The notes beneath the pieces are model-generated. The model was not told the DNA's origin, searched no databases, and saw nothing but the letters and a program-made list of their open reading frames with translations. A stretch of DNA of 64,000 nt from Ferdinandcohnia sp036965165. Lineage in GTDB: Bacteria > Bacillota > Bacilli > Bacillales > Bacillaceae_L. Positions 51,478-59,263 of the stretch are shown here, piece after piece. The stretch is taken from positions 1 through 64,000 of the forward strand of contig NZ_JBALOX010000019.1 of assembly GCF_036965165.1 (NCBI RefSeq), given 5' to 3'. How positions within the stretch are numbered: the stretch's first letter is position 1; the number at the start of each line of letters is the position of its first letter. A program made the position numbers and the translations under genes.

Positions 51478-51510
51478 GGAATTTTATAAAGCTGGTTCCA
51501 TCTATAAAAT

Positions 51511-51660
51511 GATAGCATTTTGCTAACACAATTGTATGAAAAACGATAAATTACAGTTAGAGATGCAACAGCACTGATTTTCTAAAACAATGATATACCG
51601 CACTTTAATACACAGAGATAAAGATTTTATACACACTCAACTTACGGGCAGCTGATTTAA
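51511..51660. repeat. Island right arm plus decayed att-like core, copy C
   Basis: ATAGCATTTTGCTAACACAA, GAAAAACGATAAATTACAGTTAGAGATGC, ACACACTCAACTTACGGGC, then AGCTGATTTAA in place of GGCATGATGTAA. The order is the same as in copies A (19741) and B (38790), with more substitutions, so it is probably the oldest. It would mark the right limit of the stacked islands. Confidence 0.65.
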
Positions 51661-51788
51661 GGCTTTTGAGAGTTGCATTTGAGAAATAGTAAAATCTATT
51701 TTTCACCCGATTTGTGAATTAGTCATGTAAACAATTTATATTTATAGCAAAAAACCACTTCCTATCTTTAACTAGAAAGTGGTTTTTT

Positions 51789-52360
51789 GTCGTTAAAATT
51801 TGCTATTATCAGACCTTTTGGAATACAACTAAAGAAAATGGTAGGTTTCAAGCAGCTCGTCACTTTATTCCTCGCTGTTCCCTCGGTGGCATAACTAACG
51901 TTTTGTTTTTCTTCCATCCATCAAATACCTGAGTACCTGATAAGTCAGGCTGTTCCTTGAGCCATCGCATAATCATCTCCCAAAAGGGATCAAGCTTGGA
52001 GTATAAATAAATTAAATGCGATTTTGCCGGAAGTGCGGAAATTAAGTTTTAAGGAAAATAGAGGATGAAACTGAAATAATAAGGGCCATAGACAGAAGAA
52101 TCGTTATAGAATTCGAATGAATTATAATCATGAAATTACTCAGAAAGAAAATTTCCTTAAGATTTATGATTGATAACAAAGTTGGAAAAAAATATAAAGA
52201 TAATAATCTAGCTAATCAAATACAACTATTTAGAAAAAAAAGTAAAATTTTTAAATTAATAGGAAATAAGATGTAGTAAAAGTTAACAGAATATACTATA
52301 ATTTTAATAAGTTAGAAAGAATAAAATAAATCACACAATAAATAAGGAGAGGTGTAAGAT
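51789..52360. other. Intergenic stretch with an IS21-type transposase scrap
   Basis: Between 51876 and 51996 the minus strand reads KLDPFWEMIMRWLKEQPDLS GTQVFDGWKKN and then a stop, resembling the helix-turn-helix N-terminus of IS21 IstA. The remaining ~360 bases up to the DGQHR genes are AT-rich without recognised content. Confidence 0.5.
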
Positions 52361-53455
52361 ATGGGTTTGATTGATATAGTTGATAGTTCGGGAAACTACA
52401 TTAAAATGTTTGCAGTGAAGGGGAACCAATTTGGAAAAAAGGTACTAGCAGCGCAGTGTACGGTTGATTATGTATTGAAATTTTTAGAGATTGATAAATC
52501 GGTCCAAAGAGAAATTATTGAAGTACAAGTATCAAATATTAGTAAATATATACAGTATGGATTAGATGGAAATGATATATATTTTCCTCCATTGATATTT
52601 TCCTCAAGGGGAAGAGGGGAATTTAATGAATTAAATAATGAATTTCTTCTCAAAGCTGAAGACACAATGGTTATTTTAGATGGTCAACATAGAATTAGAG
52701 CCTTTGAAGTGTTAAAAAAACGATTAGAATCAAGCCAAGATCCCGAACACAAAGAAAAATTAAAATACATAAAAAATTTCCCTTTAACAATTCAGATTTT
52801 TAGTGATTTAACCCTTGAACAGGAACGTCAACTGTTTACGGATGTTAACACAAAGTCATCAAAAGTAAGTAATACCTTACTAATAATGTATAAAGAAAAT
52901 GATCTATGTGGGAAGTTGGTTAAAGATATTATTAATAATCATCCTTACATATCCCCAGATAAATTTGAAGTGCGTGCAAAAACTACAACCACAAAATTAA
53001 TGACTGCAGCCACTTTGTATAATATTTCCTTAACTTTAAATGATGGAATTATTGTTATGAAGGGAGGTAAAAGCAGAATAAGTGAGGAAAATTACCACTT
53101 ATATAGAAAGAACGTCGAAGAATTTATTACATTATTAATGAAATATGCTCCTGATCAATGCTTAGATAGAAATAAGTACTTTATAATGAACCCAAATGCC
53201 TTACAAGGAATTGCTAAGTGTATTTTCCAGTTACGTGAAAGTGATCCTAATTTTGATATGGAAGCATTATTTCAATCATCTGTTCGTTCATTTGATTGGA
53301 CACACAAAAATAAGGAGTTAAGACTTGCGGGTATTCCCTATAACAACAAAACTAAGAAATATAGATTTACTGTTGGAACTCGCATAGTAACGCAGATTTC
53401 TGAATTGCTGCTAAAAAAATATATAATTCATTCAGGGGGATACTCACATGTTTGA
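52361..53455 (+). CDS. DGQHR-domain (DndB-like) protein 1
   Basis: 364 aa. The signature MVILDGQHRIRAFEVLKKRL is near residues 104-123, followed by TIQIFSDLTLEQERQLFTDVNTKSSKVS. This is the DndB/DpdB arrangement, with a ParB-like fold expected. DndB regulates phosphorothioate DNA modification elsewhere, but no dndA or dndCDE lies here. AGGAGAGG precedes the ATG. It overlaps a paralogue by eight bases. Function in this setting unknown; a role in DNA modification or phage defence is inference. Confidence 0.8.
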   Translation: MGLIDIVDSSGNYIKMFAVKGNQFGKKVLAAQCTVDYVLKFLEIDKSVQREIIEVQVSNISKYIQYGLDGNDIYFPPLIFSSRGRGEFNELNNEFLLKAEDTMVILDGQHRIRAFEVLKKRLESSQDPEHKEKLKYIKNFPLTIQIFSDLTLEQERQLFTDVNTKSSKVSNTLLIMYKENDLCGKLVKDIINNHPYISPDKFEVRAKTTTTKLMTAATLYNISLTLNDGIIVMKGGKSRISEENYHLYRKNVEEFITLLMKYAPDQCLDRNKYFIMNPNALQGIAKCIFQLRESDPNFDMEALFQSSVRSFDWTHKNKELRLAGIPYNNKTKKYRFTVGTRIVTQISELLLKKYIIHSGGYSHV

Positions 53456-54506
53456 TATAAAACTAAAAGGATTAATCAATTTAATAAACGGACAAAGTAA
53501 GGGTGTAATGACTACTCAAATTACTGTAAGGGAAGTTTTAGAGATATATAAAATAGAAAACTCAGTTAATCGTGATATTAACTATTCTCGATTGAACCCT
53601 CTAGCTAAATACATTGATTCATACGATTCAGAAATTGGAATATTTCTGCCGTCACTTGTGTTTTCATTCCCGGGGGATCCAAATAAGTACTATGACACCT
53701 TTAAAAAGGAATTAAGTATACCAATGGGCGGAAAGTTGAAAGTTATTGATGGTCAACATCGAATAAAAGGGTTAGAACATTTGTTGAAGATTATAAAGGA
53801 GCCAGAAAGAAAAGAATATATATTAAATAGTAGCCTGACAGCACAAATATATTTTGGATTAAGTGAAAAGGATGAAAAGAATGTTTTTGTAGATATAAAC
53901 TCTAATGCTAAACGTGTATCTATGTCACTAATTACAAAGTATGATACTAGAGAGATAACTCGAGTCTTGGTAAGAGATTTATACACTGCATGTAATGCTC
54001 TTGAGAATGCAGGGGTAGAATTTAATAAGAGCCGAATTGTAAGACCAACTAGCACAACTTTTTTTACAAGTGCAAGGTTAAGAAATTTTATTTCGGCTTT
54101 ACTTTTCGGGAAGGTAAAAACGAGTAAAAAAGACGAACAAATTATTAAAAGTAAATATGATGATATACTATCATTTTTAGATAAATTTTTTACAATATTA
54201 TTTGATACTCTTCCCTCTATACCAGGAGATGTTAGAAGATATACATTAGGTCATGAAGCGCTACAAATGGCCATTGCTTTTTATTTACATGATGAAATCA
54301 TTACAGAAGATGAAAATGACTTACGTTGGATTAACGATTGGGAATTTTCTGTTGAAAGTTTAAAATACTTTGATTGGAGTTCGCAAAATTCCTTATTCCA
54401 AGAGCATATGATAACTTCTAGACCAAATACGGATCACTCATTTAAAGCCTTTATAGATAATAAACCAAATATATTAATTGAGATTTTAAAGGAAAAGGTG
54501 TTATAG
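53448..54506 (+). CDS. DGQHR-domain (DndB-like) protein 2
   Basis: 352 aa, paralogue of the preceding gene: KVIDGQHRIKGLEHLLKI near residues 98-115, then AQIYFGLSEKDEKNVFVDINSNAKRVSMSLI. The C-terminal part (FDWSSQNSLFQEHMI) parallels FDWTHKNKELRLAG in protein 1. GGGGG lies upstream within gene 1. The two probably act as a hetero-oligomer. They are followed by debris, not by an effector gene. Confidence 0.8.
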   Translation: MFDIKLKGLINLINGQSKGVMTTQITVREVLEIYKIENSVNRDINYSRLNPLAKYIDSYDSEIGIFLPSLVFSFPGDPNKYYDTFKKELSIPMGGKLKVIDGQHRIKGLEHLLKIIKEPERKEYILNSSLTAQIYFGLSEKDEKNVFVDINSNAKRVSMSLITKYDTREITRVLVRDLYTACNALENAGVEFNKSRIVRPTSTTFFTSARLRNFISALLFGKVKTSKKDEQIIKSKYDDILSFLDKFFTILFDTLPSIPGDVRRYTLGHEALQMAIAFYLHDEIITEDENDLRWINDWEFSVESLKYFDWSSQNSLFQEHMITSRPNTDHSFKAFIDNKPNILIEILKEKVL

Positions 54507-54560
54507 AATTTAGAGAAATAGTCGTCGATTAAACAGAGTCTAGTAGGATGAAAGCGTTTT

Positions 54561-54800
54561 TTGATAGAGTGCTTCCTGAAATTTGGAGGGATGCTATTTA
54601 TGTCAATGATGTTATCTTTTTCAAAAGTATTATGGACTGTTCTTCACGGAGATAAAAGACATTTTATCCACGAAGATGAAGATTACCCAGAGTGGTCAAA
54701 TTTACAAACCCAAAACGCTTCCTTATCAAAAAACAGTAAACATATAGTAGTCAAGGATGCTAGTCACTATATCCATTTGTTGAAATTGTTGAGAGCATAA
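54561..54800 (+). pseudogene. Alpha/beta hydrolase 3' remnant
   Basis: EWSNLQTQNASLSKNSKHIV VKDASHYIHL resembles the C-terminus of small alpha/beta hydrolases (W..LQ..L..LS.NS.H..... .GH.I..), with SHYIH at the place of the catalytic histidine. The remaining end (VEIVESIK) is in another frame. No N-terminal half. Confidence 0.55.
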
Positions 54801-54961
54801 AATAGTAAACTCTGAAAAAAAGGCTTTTCCTAAGTAATAAAAACTTATGAGAGGTCTTTATTTCATCTTTTGAGTTAAGTCGAGATACTTCTTCGTCCAT
54901 AGTAGAATAGGTAAGGAGACTCGTTTTTGTCCCAATAAGCCAATTACGTGAAATAAAATAA

Positions 54962-54994
54962 AGAATTAGATATACTAGAAGTATAAGTAATTCT
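54962..54994. promoter_or_regulatory. 33-bp near-perfect palindrome upstream of the L25 gene
   Basis: AGAATTAGATATACT-AGA-AGTATAAGTAATTCT pairs at 13 of 15 positions. It is about 75 bases before the L25 start and could be an operator or leader hairpin. Confidence 0.5.
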
Positions 54995-55068
54995 AATATT
55001 TCTTAGGCTATATTTTCTATAAAAACTAATGTCTAAGGAATGGATCTAATAAGAAAGGTGGAAATAAT

Positions 55069-55665
55069 ATGAGTACGCTAATAGCTGAAGAAAGAAATAC
55101 CGTAAAAAAATCTGATTTGAAAAGGTTTAGAAGTGAAGGGAAAATCCCAGCGGTTGTTTATGGAAATGCTATAAATACTGAATCTATTTTGATTAACAGT
55201 GCTGATTTAAGAAGTGTAATTAAGGATGTTGGTCGAAATGGTATTTTCTCGTTAAATCTTGATGGAAATTCTAAAAGTGTTATTTTAAGAGATTACCAAA
55301 ATAACGCTGTGACTAAGGAGATTCTTCATGTCGATTTTCTTCAAGTGGACAAGAATACTGAAATCGATACAAAGGTAAGTGTGATTTTAAAGGGAACTTC
55401 GAATGGAGAAAAAGTCGGAGGAGTTGTTAATCAATTTCTGTATGAATTGGATCTAACAGCTAAAGCGAATGATCTCCCTGATCAAATTGAAATTGACATC
55501 ACTGAATTTGAAATCGGTCATTCCGTCCGAATAGCCGATATTAAAAAAGAGTATAGTAACTGTACGATCAAACATGAAGATGATGAAACGATCGTAATGA
55601 TCGACTATCCAAGAGTTCGAACAAATGAAGAGGAAGAAAGTGAAGTTGAAGTTTCGGGTGTCTAA
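55069..55665 (+). CDS. 50S ribosomal protein L25 / general stress protein Ctc
   Basis: 198 aa. N-terminal 5S-rRNA-binding domain (ERNTVKKSDLKRFRSEGKIP AVVYGNA) and C-terminal TL5-type beta domain (LHVDFLQVDKNTEIDTKVSV, GGVVNQFLYELDL, IEIDITEFEIGHSVRIADI) with an acidic tail. The usual ctc place is between prs and pth, not here, so this may be a second, divergent copy. AAAGGTGG precedes the ATG. No sigma-B promoter is evident. Confidence 0.85.
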   Translation: MSTLIAEERNTVKKSDLKRFRSEGKIPAVVYGNAINTESILINSADLRSVIKDVGRNGIFSLNLDGNSKSVILRDYQNNAVTKEILHVDFLQVDKNTEIDTKVSVILKGTSNGEKVGGVVNQFLYELDLTAKANDLPDQIEIDITEFEIGHSVRIADIKKEYSNCTIKHEDDETIVMIDYPRVRTNEEEESEVEVSGV

Positions 55666-55904
55666 TCCTAGAAATCTAACCTGGTAAGTTGAAAATAGGA
55701 CTAAAAGACAAACCCAAAACTACAACCCAAAACACTTTTTTGCTACCTGAGTGTTTTGCCGTTATTAAGTGTAAACAAAGCTAATGATCATATCAATACT
55801 TTTGTAGAAAAATTTTTTCAAAAATGTTCATGTAGAATTTCTTAAAAAACCTCAGATCTCTTCTTTAGTGAAGAAAGCTGAGGTTTTTTCGTTATTTTAA
55901 GAGC
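55666..55904. terminator. Intergenic with strong hairpin terminator
   Basis: AAAAAACCTCAG (55844-55855) pairs with CTGAGGTTTTTT (55878-55889), with an inner CTTC/GAAG stem; it works in both directions. It serves the L25 gene and/or the minus-strand relic next to it. Confidence 0.8.
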
Positions 55905-56023
55905 TTAATTCCTTTGATTTAACGCCTCTTGTATCATCTTTTCCAAACGATCTAAACGATCGATAATCGGTTGCAGGGCTTCCTCCAGTTGTACGCGTAA
56001 TCGATCTGCTTTTCGTTCTCCAT
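55905..56023 (-). pseudogene. Small coiled-coil protein gene, apparently frameshifted
   Basis: Behind AGGAGG on the minus strand, ATG 56023 opens a frame that fails after 23 codons. The adjacent frame reads ERKADRLRVQLEEALQPIID RLDRLEKMIQEALNQRN and a stop, a clear amphipathic helix. One base lost near the second codon would explain both. Either a recent pseudogene or a sequencing error. Family unknown. Confidence 0.55.
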
Positions 56024-56156
56024 GATTTAATTCCTCCTAGTTGAATACAGATTATTAAGAATTTCTTTTATATAGGATGTGTTACAATAAGGGTGCGTAA
56101 TCAAAACTTTTGGACAGAAAAACAATAAGGTTTATGAGTGCGGGGGGTTGAGAAAA

Positions 56157-56546
56157 ATGGACACAATCTTTACATATATCGTTACCCTTTTGGCAGTAGG
56201 AATTTCAGTGTTTATAACACTTTTCTTCAAGCTTGAGCTTGAGCGGATGTTTCGTGAAAAACAGAGTGTGATCCCTTTTCATATTTGTAATGTGCTTATT
56301 GTGCTAATGGTGTCTTTTGCGTTTCATGCGGTATTTATCATTTATATATTTGAGCGGGAATTAAACCTATTACTTCAAATGCTAATCAACTTGATTATTA
56401 TCCTGCCGATTTATATAGTTGGAAACACTATATTTGAAAAAAACAAATTCAAGTTTCGTAAATACAGACCAGTGGAAGATGGAAAAGTGCTTGTGATTAA
56501 CGAAAAATACTTACAGAAGAAAAAAGGTAAGTTGAATAGAGGATAA
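56157..56546 (+). CDS. Small integral membrane protein of unknown function
   Basis: 129 aa with three predicted membrane helices (about residues 4-22, 42-64, 71-91) and a basic C-terminus. ATG 56157 is chosen over TTG 56148, since the G-rich ribosome site overlaps the latter. A perfect terminator (CAAAAACCAGAT / ATCTGGTTTTTG, T7) follows at 56547-56584. No family recognised. Confidence 0.65.
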   Translation: MDTIFTYIVTLLAVGISVFITLFFKLELERMFREKQSVIPFHICNVLIVLMVSFAFHAVFIIYIFERELNLLLQMLINLIIILPIYIVGNTIFEKNKFKFRKYRPVEDGKVLVINEKYLQKKKGKLNRG

Positions 56547-56584
56547 CAAAAACCAGATGCTCAAATCTGGTTTTTGCTTTTTTT

Positions 56585-57151
56585 GATGAAATTCCAATTA
56601 TTACTTAACGGAAGGGGGGGCAAAGGTACTACCTTAATACTACATATAGCGTATTTTGGTAAAAAAACTGAAAATTACACCATATTTGGAGGATATGAGA
56701 GGATGTGGGAGGATCTTGGAAGGATAAAACATGTTCCCCCTCTGAGGTTTTGTAATCATGGAATATGCTAATTTATCCCGAGATATGCTAGATTATCAGG
56801 TTTGTTCTCATTTTAGTATTCCTCTATACTTTTAATGTAACCATGAAGTTCACCACCGTAAAACAAACAAATAGCTTTACCCTCCAAGATCATTAATTCG
56901 AAAGACGTATCCTCGAGTTCTAGAAAAATGTAGCCTTCACTTGTCCTCTACATTTTTCGGCTGAATGAATATTTAATTATTACCTTTCTATTATTCTAAT
57001 CAAATTGTTCGATCGTTAAAGAGTTAGGGAGGAGAATTTACTACCTAAAAAATGAATAGTTATTCATTTTTTATCGGGTTAATCTTTACATTATACATAG
57101 TAAATCAATCGGTTTACTTAAAAGTTGAACAAAAAAGGGGAGAGATGAAGA
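56585..57151. other. Intergenic stretch with a minus-strand relic and a palindrome
   Basis: At 56813-56945 the minus strand holds an open run, SEGYIFLELEDTSFELMILE GKAICLFYGGELHGYIKSIEEY, without a normal start. A perfect 26-bp palindrome AAAAAATGAATA-GT-TATTCATTTTTT at 57047-57072 lies 80 bases before the betaine-binding protein and may be an operator. Confidence 0.5.
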
Positions 57152-58162
57152 ATGAAACGAAAATTATTTACATTATTAGCGGTTTTGCTACTAGCCCTAG
57201 TTGGATGTAGTAGTGCAGGGTCTTCAGGTAATGGAGAACCAGCAAAATTAGATAAAATTGTACTTGCTGATGCTGGATGGGACAGCATTCGCGTCCATAA
57301 CAGTATTGCGCAACGAATCCTTGAAGAGGGATATGGCTATAAAACAGAGGTGACAGCTGGGTCGACTGCTGCAACACTTGAAGGTTTACGTCAAGGTGAC
57401 ATCAATGTGTATATGGAAGTATGGACTGATAATGTAAAAGAGCTTTATCAAGAGATGACAGATGCTGGTGATATTGTGGAGGTATCTACAAACTTCGACG
57501 ATAATAGCCAAGGGTTATATGTTCCGACTTATGTAATTGAAGGAGATAAAGAAAGAGGAATTGAACCGTTAGCACCAGATTTAAAAACAGTTGAGGACCT
57601 GAAGAAATACCCTGAAGTATTCCCTGACCCAGAGGATTCAAGTAAAGGTCTAATAGTAGGTGCTCCTACCGGATGGGCTGTTGGGGAAACAATGTCAGTT
57701 AAGGTTGACACATATGGCTTAGGAGATTCGTTTAACTATATAAGTCCAGGCTCCGATTCAAGTGCGGTGGCTACTCTAGTTAATGCTTATGAAAAGGGCA
57801 AAGGTTGGGTCGGGTATTACTGGTCTCCAACATGGGTAACTGCAAAATATGATCTAACTCTTTTAGAAGAACCTGAATATAACGAAGAACAATGGAACAA
57901 AGACTTTGGAACAGCATTCCCGCCAAATGATGTTGTCGTAGCTGTTCACAAAGACATGCCTGAACAAGCACCAGAGGTTGTAGAGTTTCTAAAGAATTAT
58001 AAAACGAGTAATGACTTAACAGAAGAAGCGCTTAACTATATGAATGAAAATGAGGCATCAGCTGAAGAGGCTGCCCAGTGGTGGATGAAAGAGCATGAAG
58101 ATGTTTGGACTTCATGGGTCTCAGAAGACATCGCTGAAAAAGTAATAAAATCGTTAGAGTAA
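57152..58162 (+). CDS. Glycine betaine-binding lipoprotein (OpuAC/ProX type)
   Basis: 336 aa. Lipoprotein signal LLALVGCSS (Cys about residue 20). The OpuAC-family fold shows VLADAGWDSIRVHNSIAQRI LEEGYG, WTDNVKELY, APTGWAVGETMSVKVDTYGL and GYYWSPTWVTAKYDLTLLEE. Tryptophans for the aromatic betaine cage are present. It captures compatible solutes for the permease and ATPase downstream. The gene order (binding protein first) is the reverse of B. subtilis opuA. Confidence 0.88.
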   Translation: MKRKLFTLLAVLLLALVGCSSAGSSGNGEPAKLDKIVLADAGWDSIRVHNSIAQRILEEGYGYKTEVTAGSTAATLEGLRQGDINVYMEVWTDNVKELYQEMTDAGDIVEVSTNFDDNSQGLYVPTYVIEGDKERGIEPLAPDLKTVEDLKKYPEVFPDPEDSSKGLIVGAPTGWAVGETMSVKVDTYGLGDSFNYISPGSDSSAVATLVNAYEKGKGWVGYYWSPTWVTAKYDLTLLEEPEYNEEQWNKDFGTAFPPNDVVVAVHKDMPEQAPEVVEFLKNYKTSNDLTEEALNYMNENEASAEEAAQWWMKEHEDVWTSWVSEDIAEKVIKSLE

Positions 58163-58165
58163 GAA

Positions 58166-58330
58166 AAGCGCAAGGCGCCTGCCTATCGGCGACAAGCATA
58201 AGACAAGCGCTGACAGAAGGCGTTCTTTGCCTTCAGAAGCGATTGGATTATGACCTCGAGCCGATGGCGCCTGAAGCTAGACAGAGTAATGCTTACGTAG
58301 TAGTTGGCAACCAACTACTACAATTTTTAA
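58166..58330. repeat. Structured intergenic repeat and hairpin
   Basis: GCGCAAGGCGCC ... GGCGCCTGAAGCTAGAC with internal ATCGGC/GCCGAT and GAAGGC/GCCTTC stems, a GC-rich repeat type that I recall from many Bacillus intergenic regions. It is followed by a perfect 11-bp stem GTAGTAGTTGG / CCAACTACTAC (58297-58321) and five T. It probably limits read-through, leaving binding protein mRNA in excess. Confidence 0.7.
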
Positions 58331-58380
58331 AGAAAGTTTGTCGAAAAACATGTGATTATCTAAATAAAAGTGAGGTGATT

Positions 58381-58397
58381 GGTTACATCATGTAACC
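58381..58397 (+). promoter_or_regulatory. Hairpin between ribosome site and permease start
   Basis: GGTTACATCATGTAACC folds as a six-pair stem with a five-base loop, lying between GAGGTGA (58372-58378) and ATG 58403. Linear spacing is 24 bases; with the hairpin closed it is about seven. The loop and right arm contain an ATG-TAA start-stop pair. Confidence 0.5.
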
Positions 58398-58402
58398 TGC
58401 TT

Positions 58403-59263
58403 ATGGGTAGTTTTCCGGATATACGATGGGAATTTATCGGTGAATATGTAGAGAAATTTATTAAATGGTTAGATACAACGTTCGAAGGGTTTTTTGATTT
58501 CATACATCTTATCTCCTCTCAAACAATCAATGGAATAAGCGGATTCCTTAATTTTATTCCATGGTGGATCTTCTTGATTATTATTTTCCTTTTAGGATGG
58601 CGCTTCAAATCTGTTCTTTCTGGTGTGTTATATGCATTCTTTATTTTCTTAATAGGAACGTTTGGATTGTGGGATGTATTGATGATAACAATAGCCATTG
58701 TTCTAACATCTGTTCTCATATCCCTCATTATTGGGATTCCACTTGGAGTGTGGATGGCGTTTAGCAAAGGATTTTCGGTGGTCATGAGGCCAATATTAGA
58801 TGCGATGCAAACAATGCCAAGTTTCGTTTATTTAATTCCTGCGATCTTCTTTTTCAGTCTAGGAAATGTTTCGGCTGTATTTGCAACGTTAATTTATGCA
58901 CTGCCACCTGTTATTCGCTTGACTGAGCTAGCCATTCGTAATGTGGATGAAGATGTCATTGAATCTGCACAATCATTCGGTTCATCAAGATGGCAAATGC
59001 TGACTAAGGTTCAATTGCCTCAGGCACTTCCAACGATTATGGCAGGGGTAAACCAGACGACAATGATGGCACTTGCGATGGTCGTTATTGCGTCGATGGT
59101 TGGTGCAAAGGGACTTGGTGAACAGGTTCTAATCGCAATTAACCGTATTGATATGGCACTCGGATTTGAAGCGGGTATCAGCATTGTGTTCCTAGCTATC
59201 ATAATTGACCGTGTGACATCAGGAGTGGCGAGTTCCTTCCAGAAACACAGGGGGTCGGAATAA
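58403..59263 (+). CDS. Glycine betaine ABC transporter permease (OpuAB type)
   Basis: 286 aa with a hydrophilic amphipathic N-terminus (FPDIRWEFIGEYVEKFIKWL) and about six helices. The ABC permease coupling motif AQSFGSSRWQMLTKVQLPQA LPTIMAG is near residues 190-216. ATG 58403 is preferred to TTG 58379, which has no room after its ribosome site; the hairpin listed separately would bring GAGGTGA into range. Overlaps the ATPase start by one base. Confidence 0.85.
   Translation: MGSFPDIRWEFIGEYVEKFIKWLDTTFEGFFDFIHLISSQTINGISGFLNFIPWWIFLIIIFLLGWRFKSVLSGVLYAFFIFLIGTFGLWDVLMITIAIVLTSVLISLIIGIPLGVWMAFSKGFSVVMRPILDAMQTMPSFVYLIPAIFFFSLGNVSAVFATLIYALPPVIRLTELAIRNVDEDVIESAQSFGSSRWQMLTKVQLPQALPTIMAGVNQTTMMALAMVVIASMVGAKGLGEQVLIAINRIDMALGFEAGISIVFLAIIIDRVTSGVASSFQKHRGSE

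Noticed and set aside
56574..56771. 65-aa frame after the small membrane protein
   Set aside because: It starts inside the T run of a terminator, lacks a ribosome site and resembles nothing.
57052..57209. A 52-codon frame starting in the palindrome before the betaine-binding gene
   Set aside because: It overlaps the lipoprotein signal region in another frame and its nearest ribosome site is ~17 bases away; the lipoprotein is certain.
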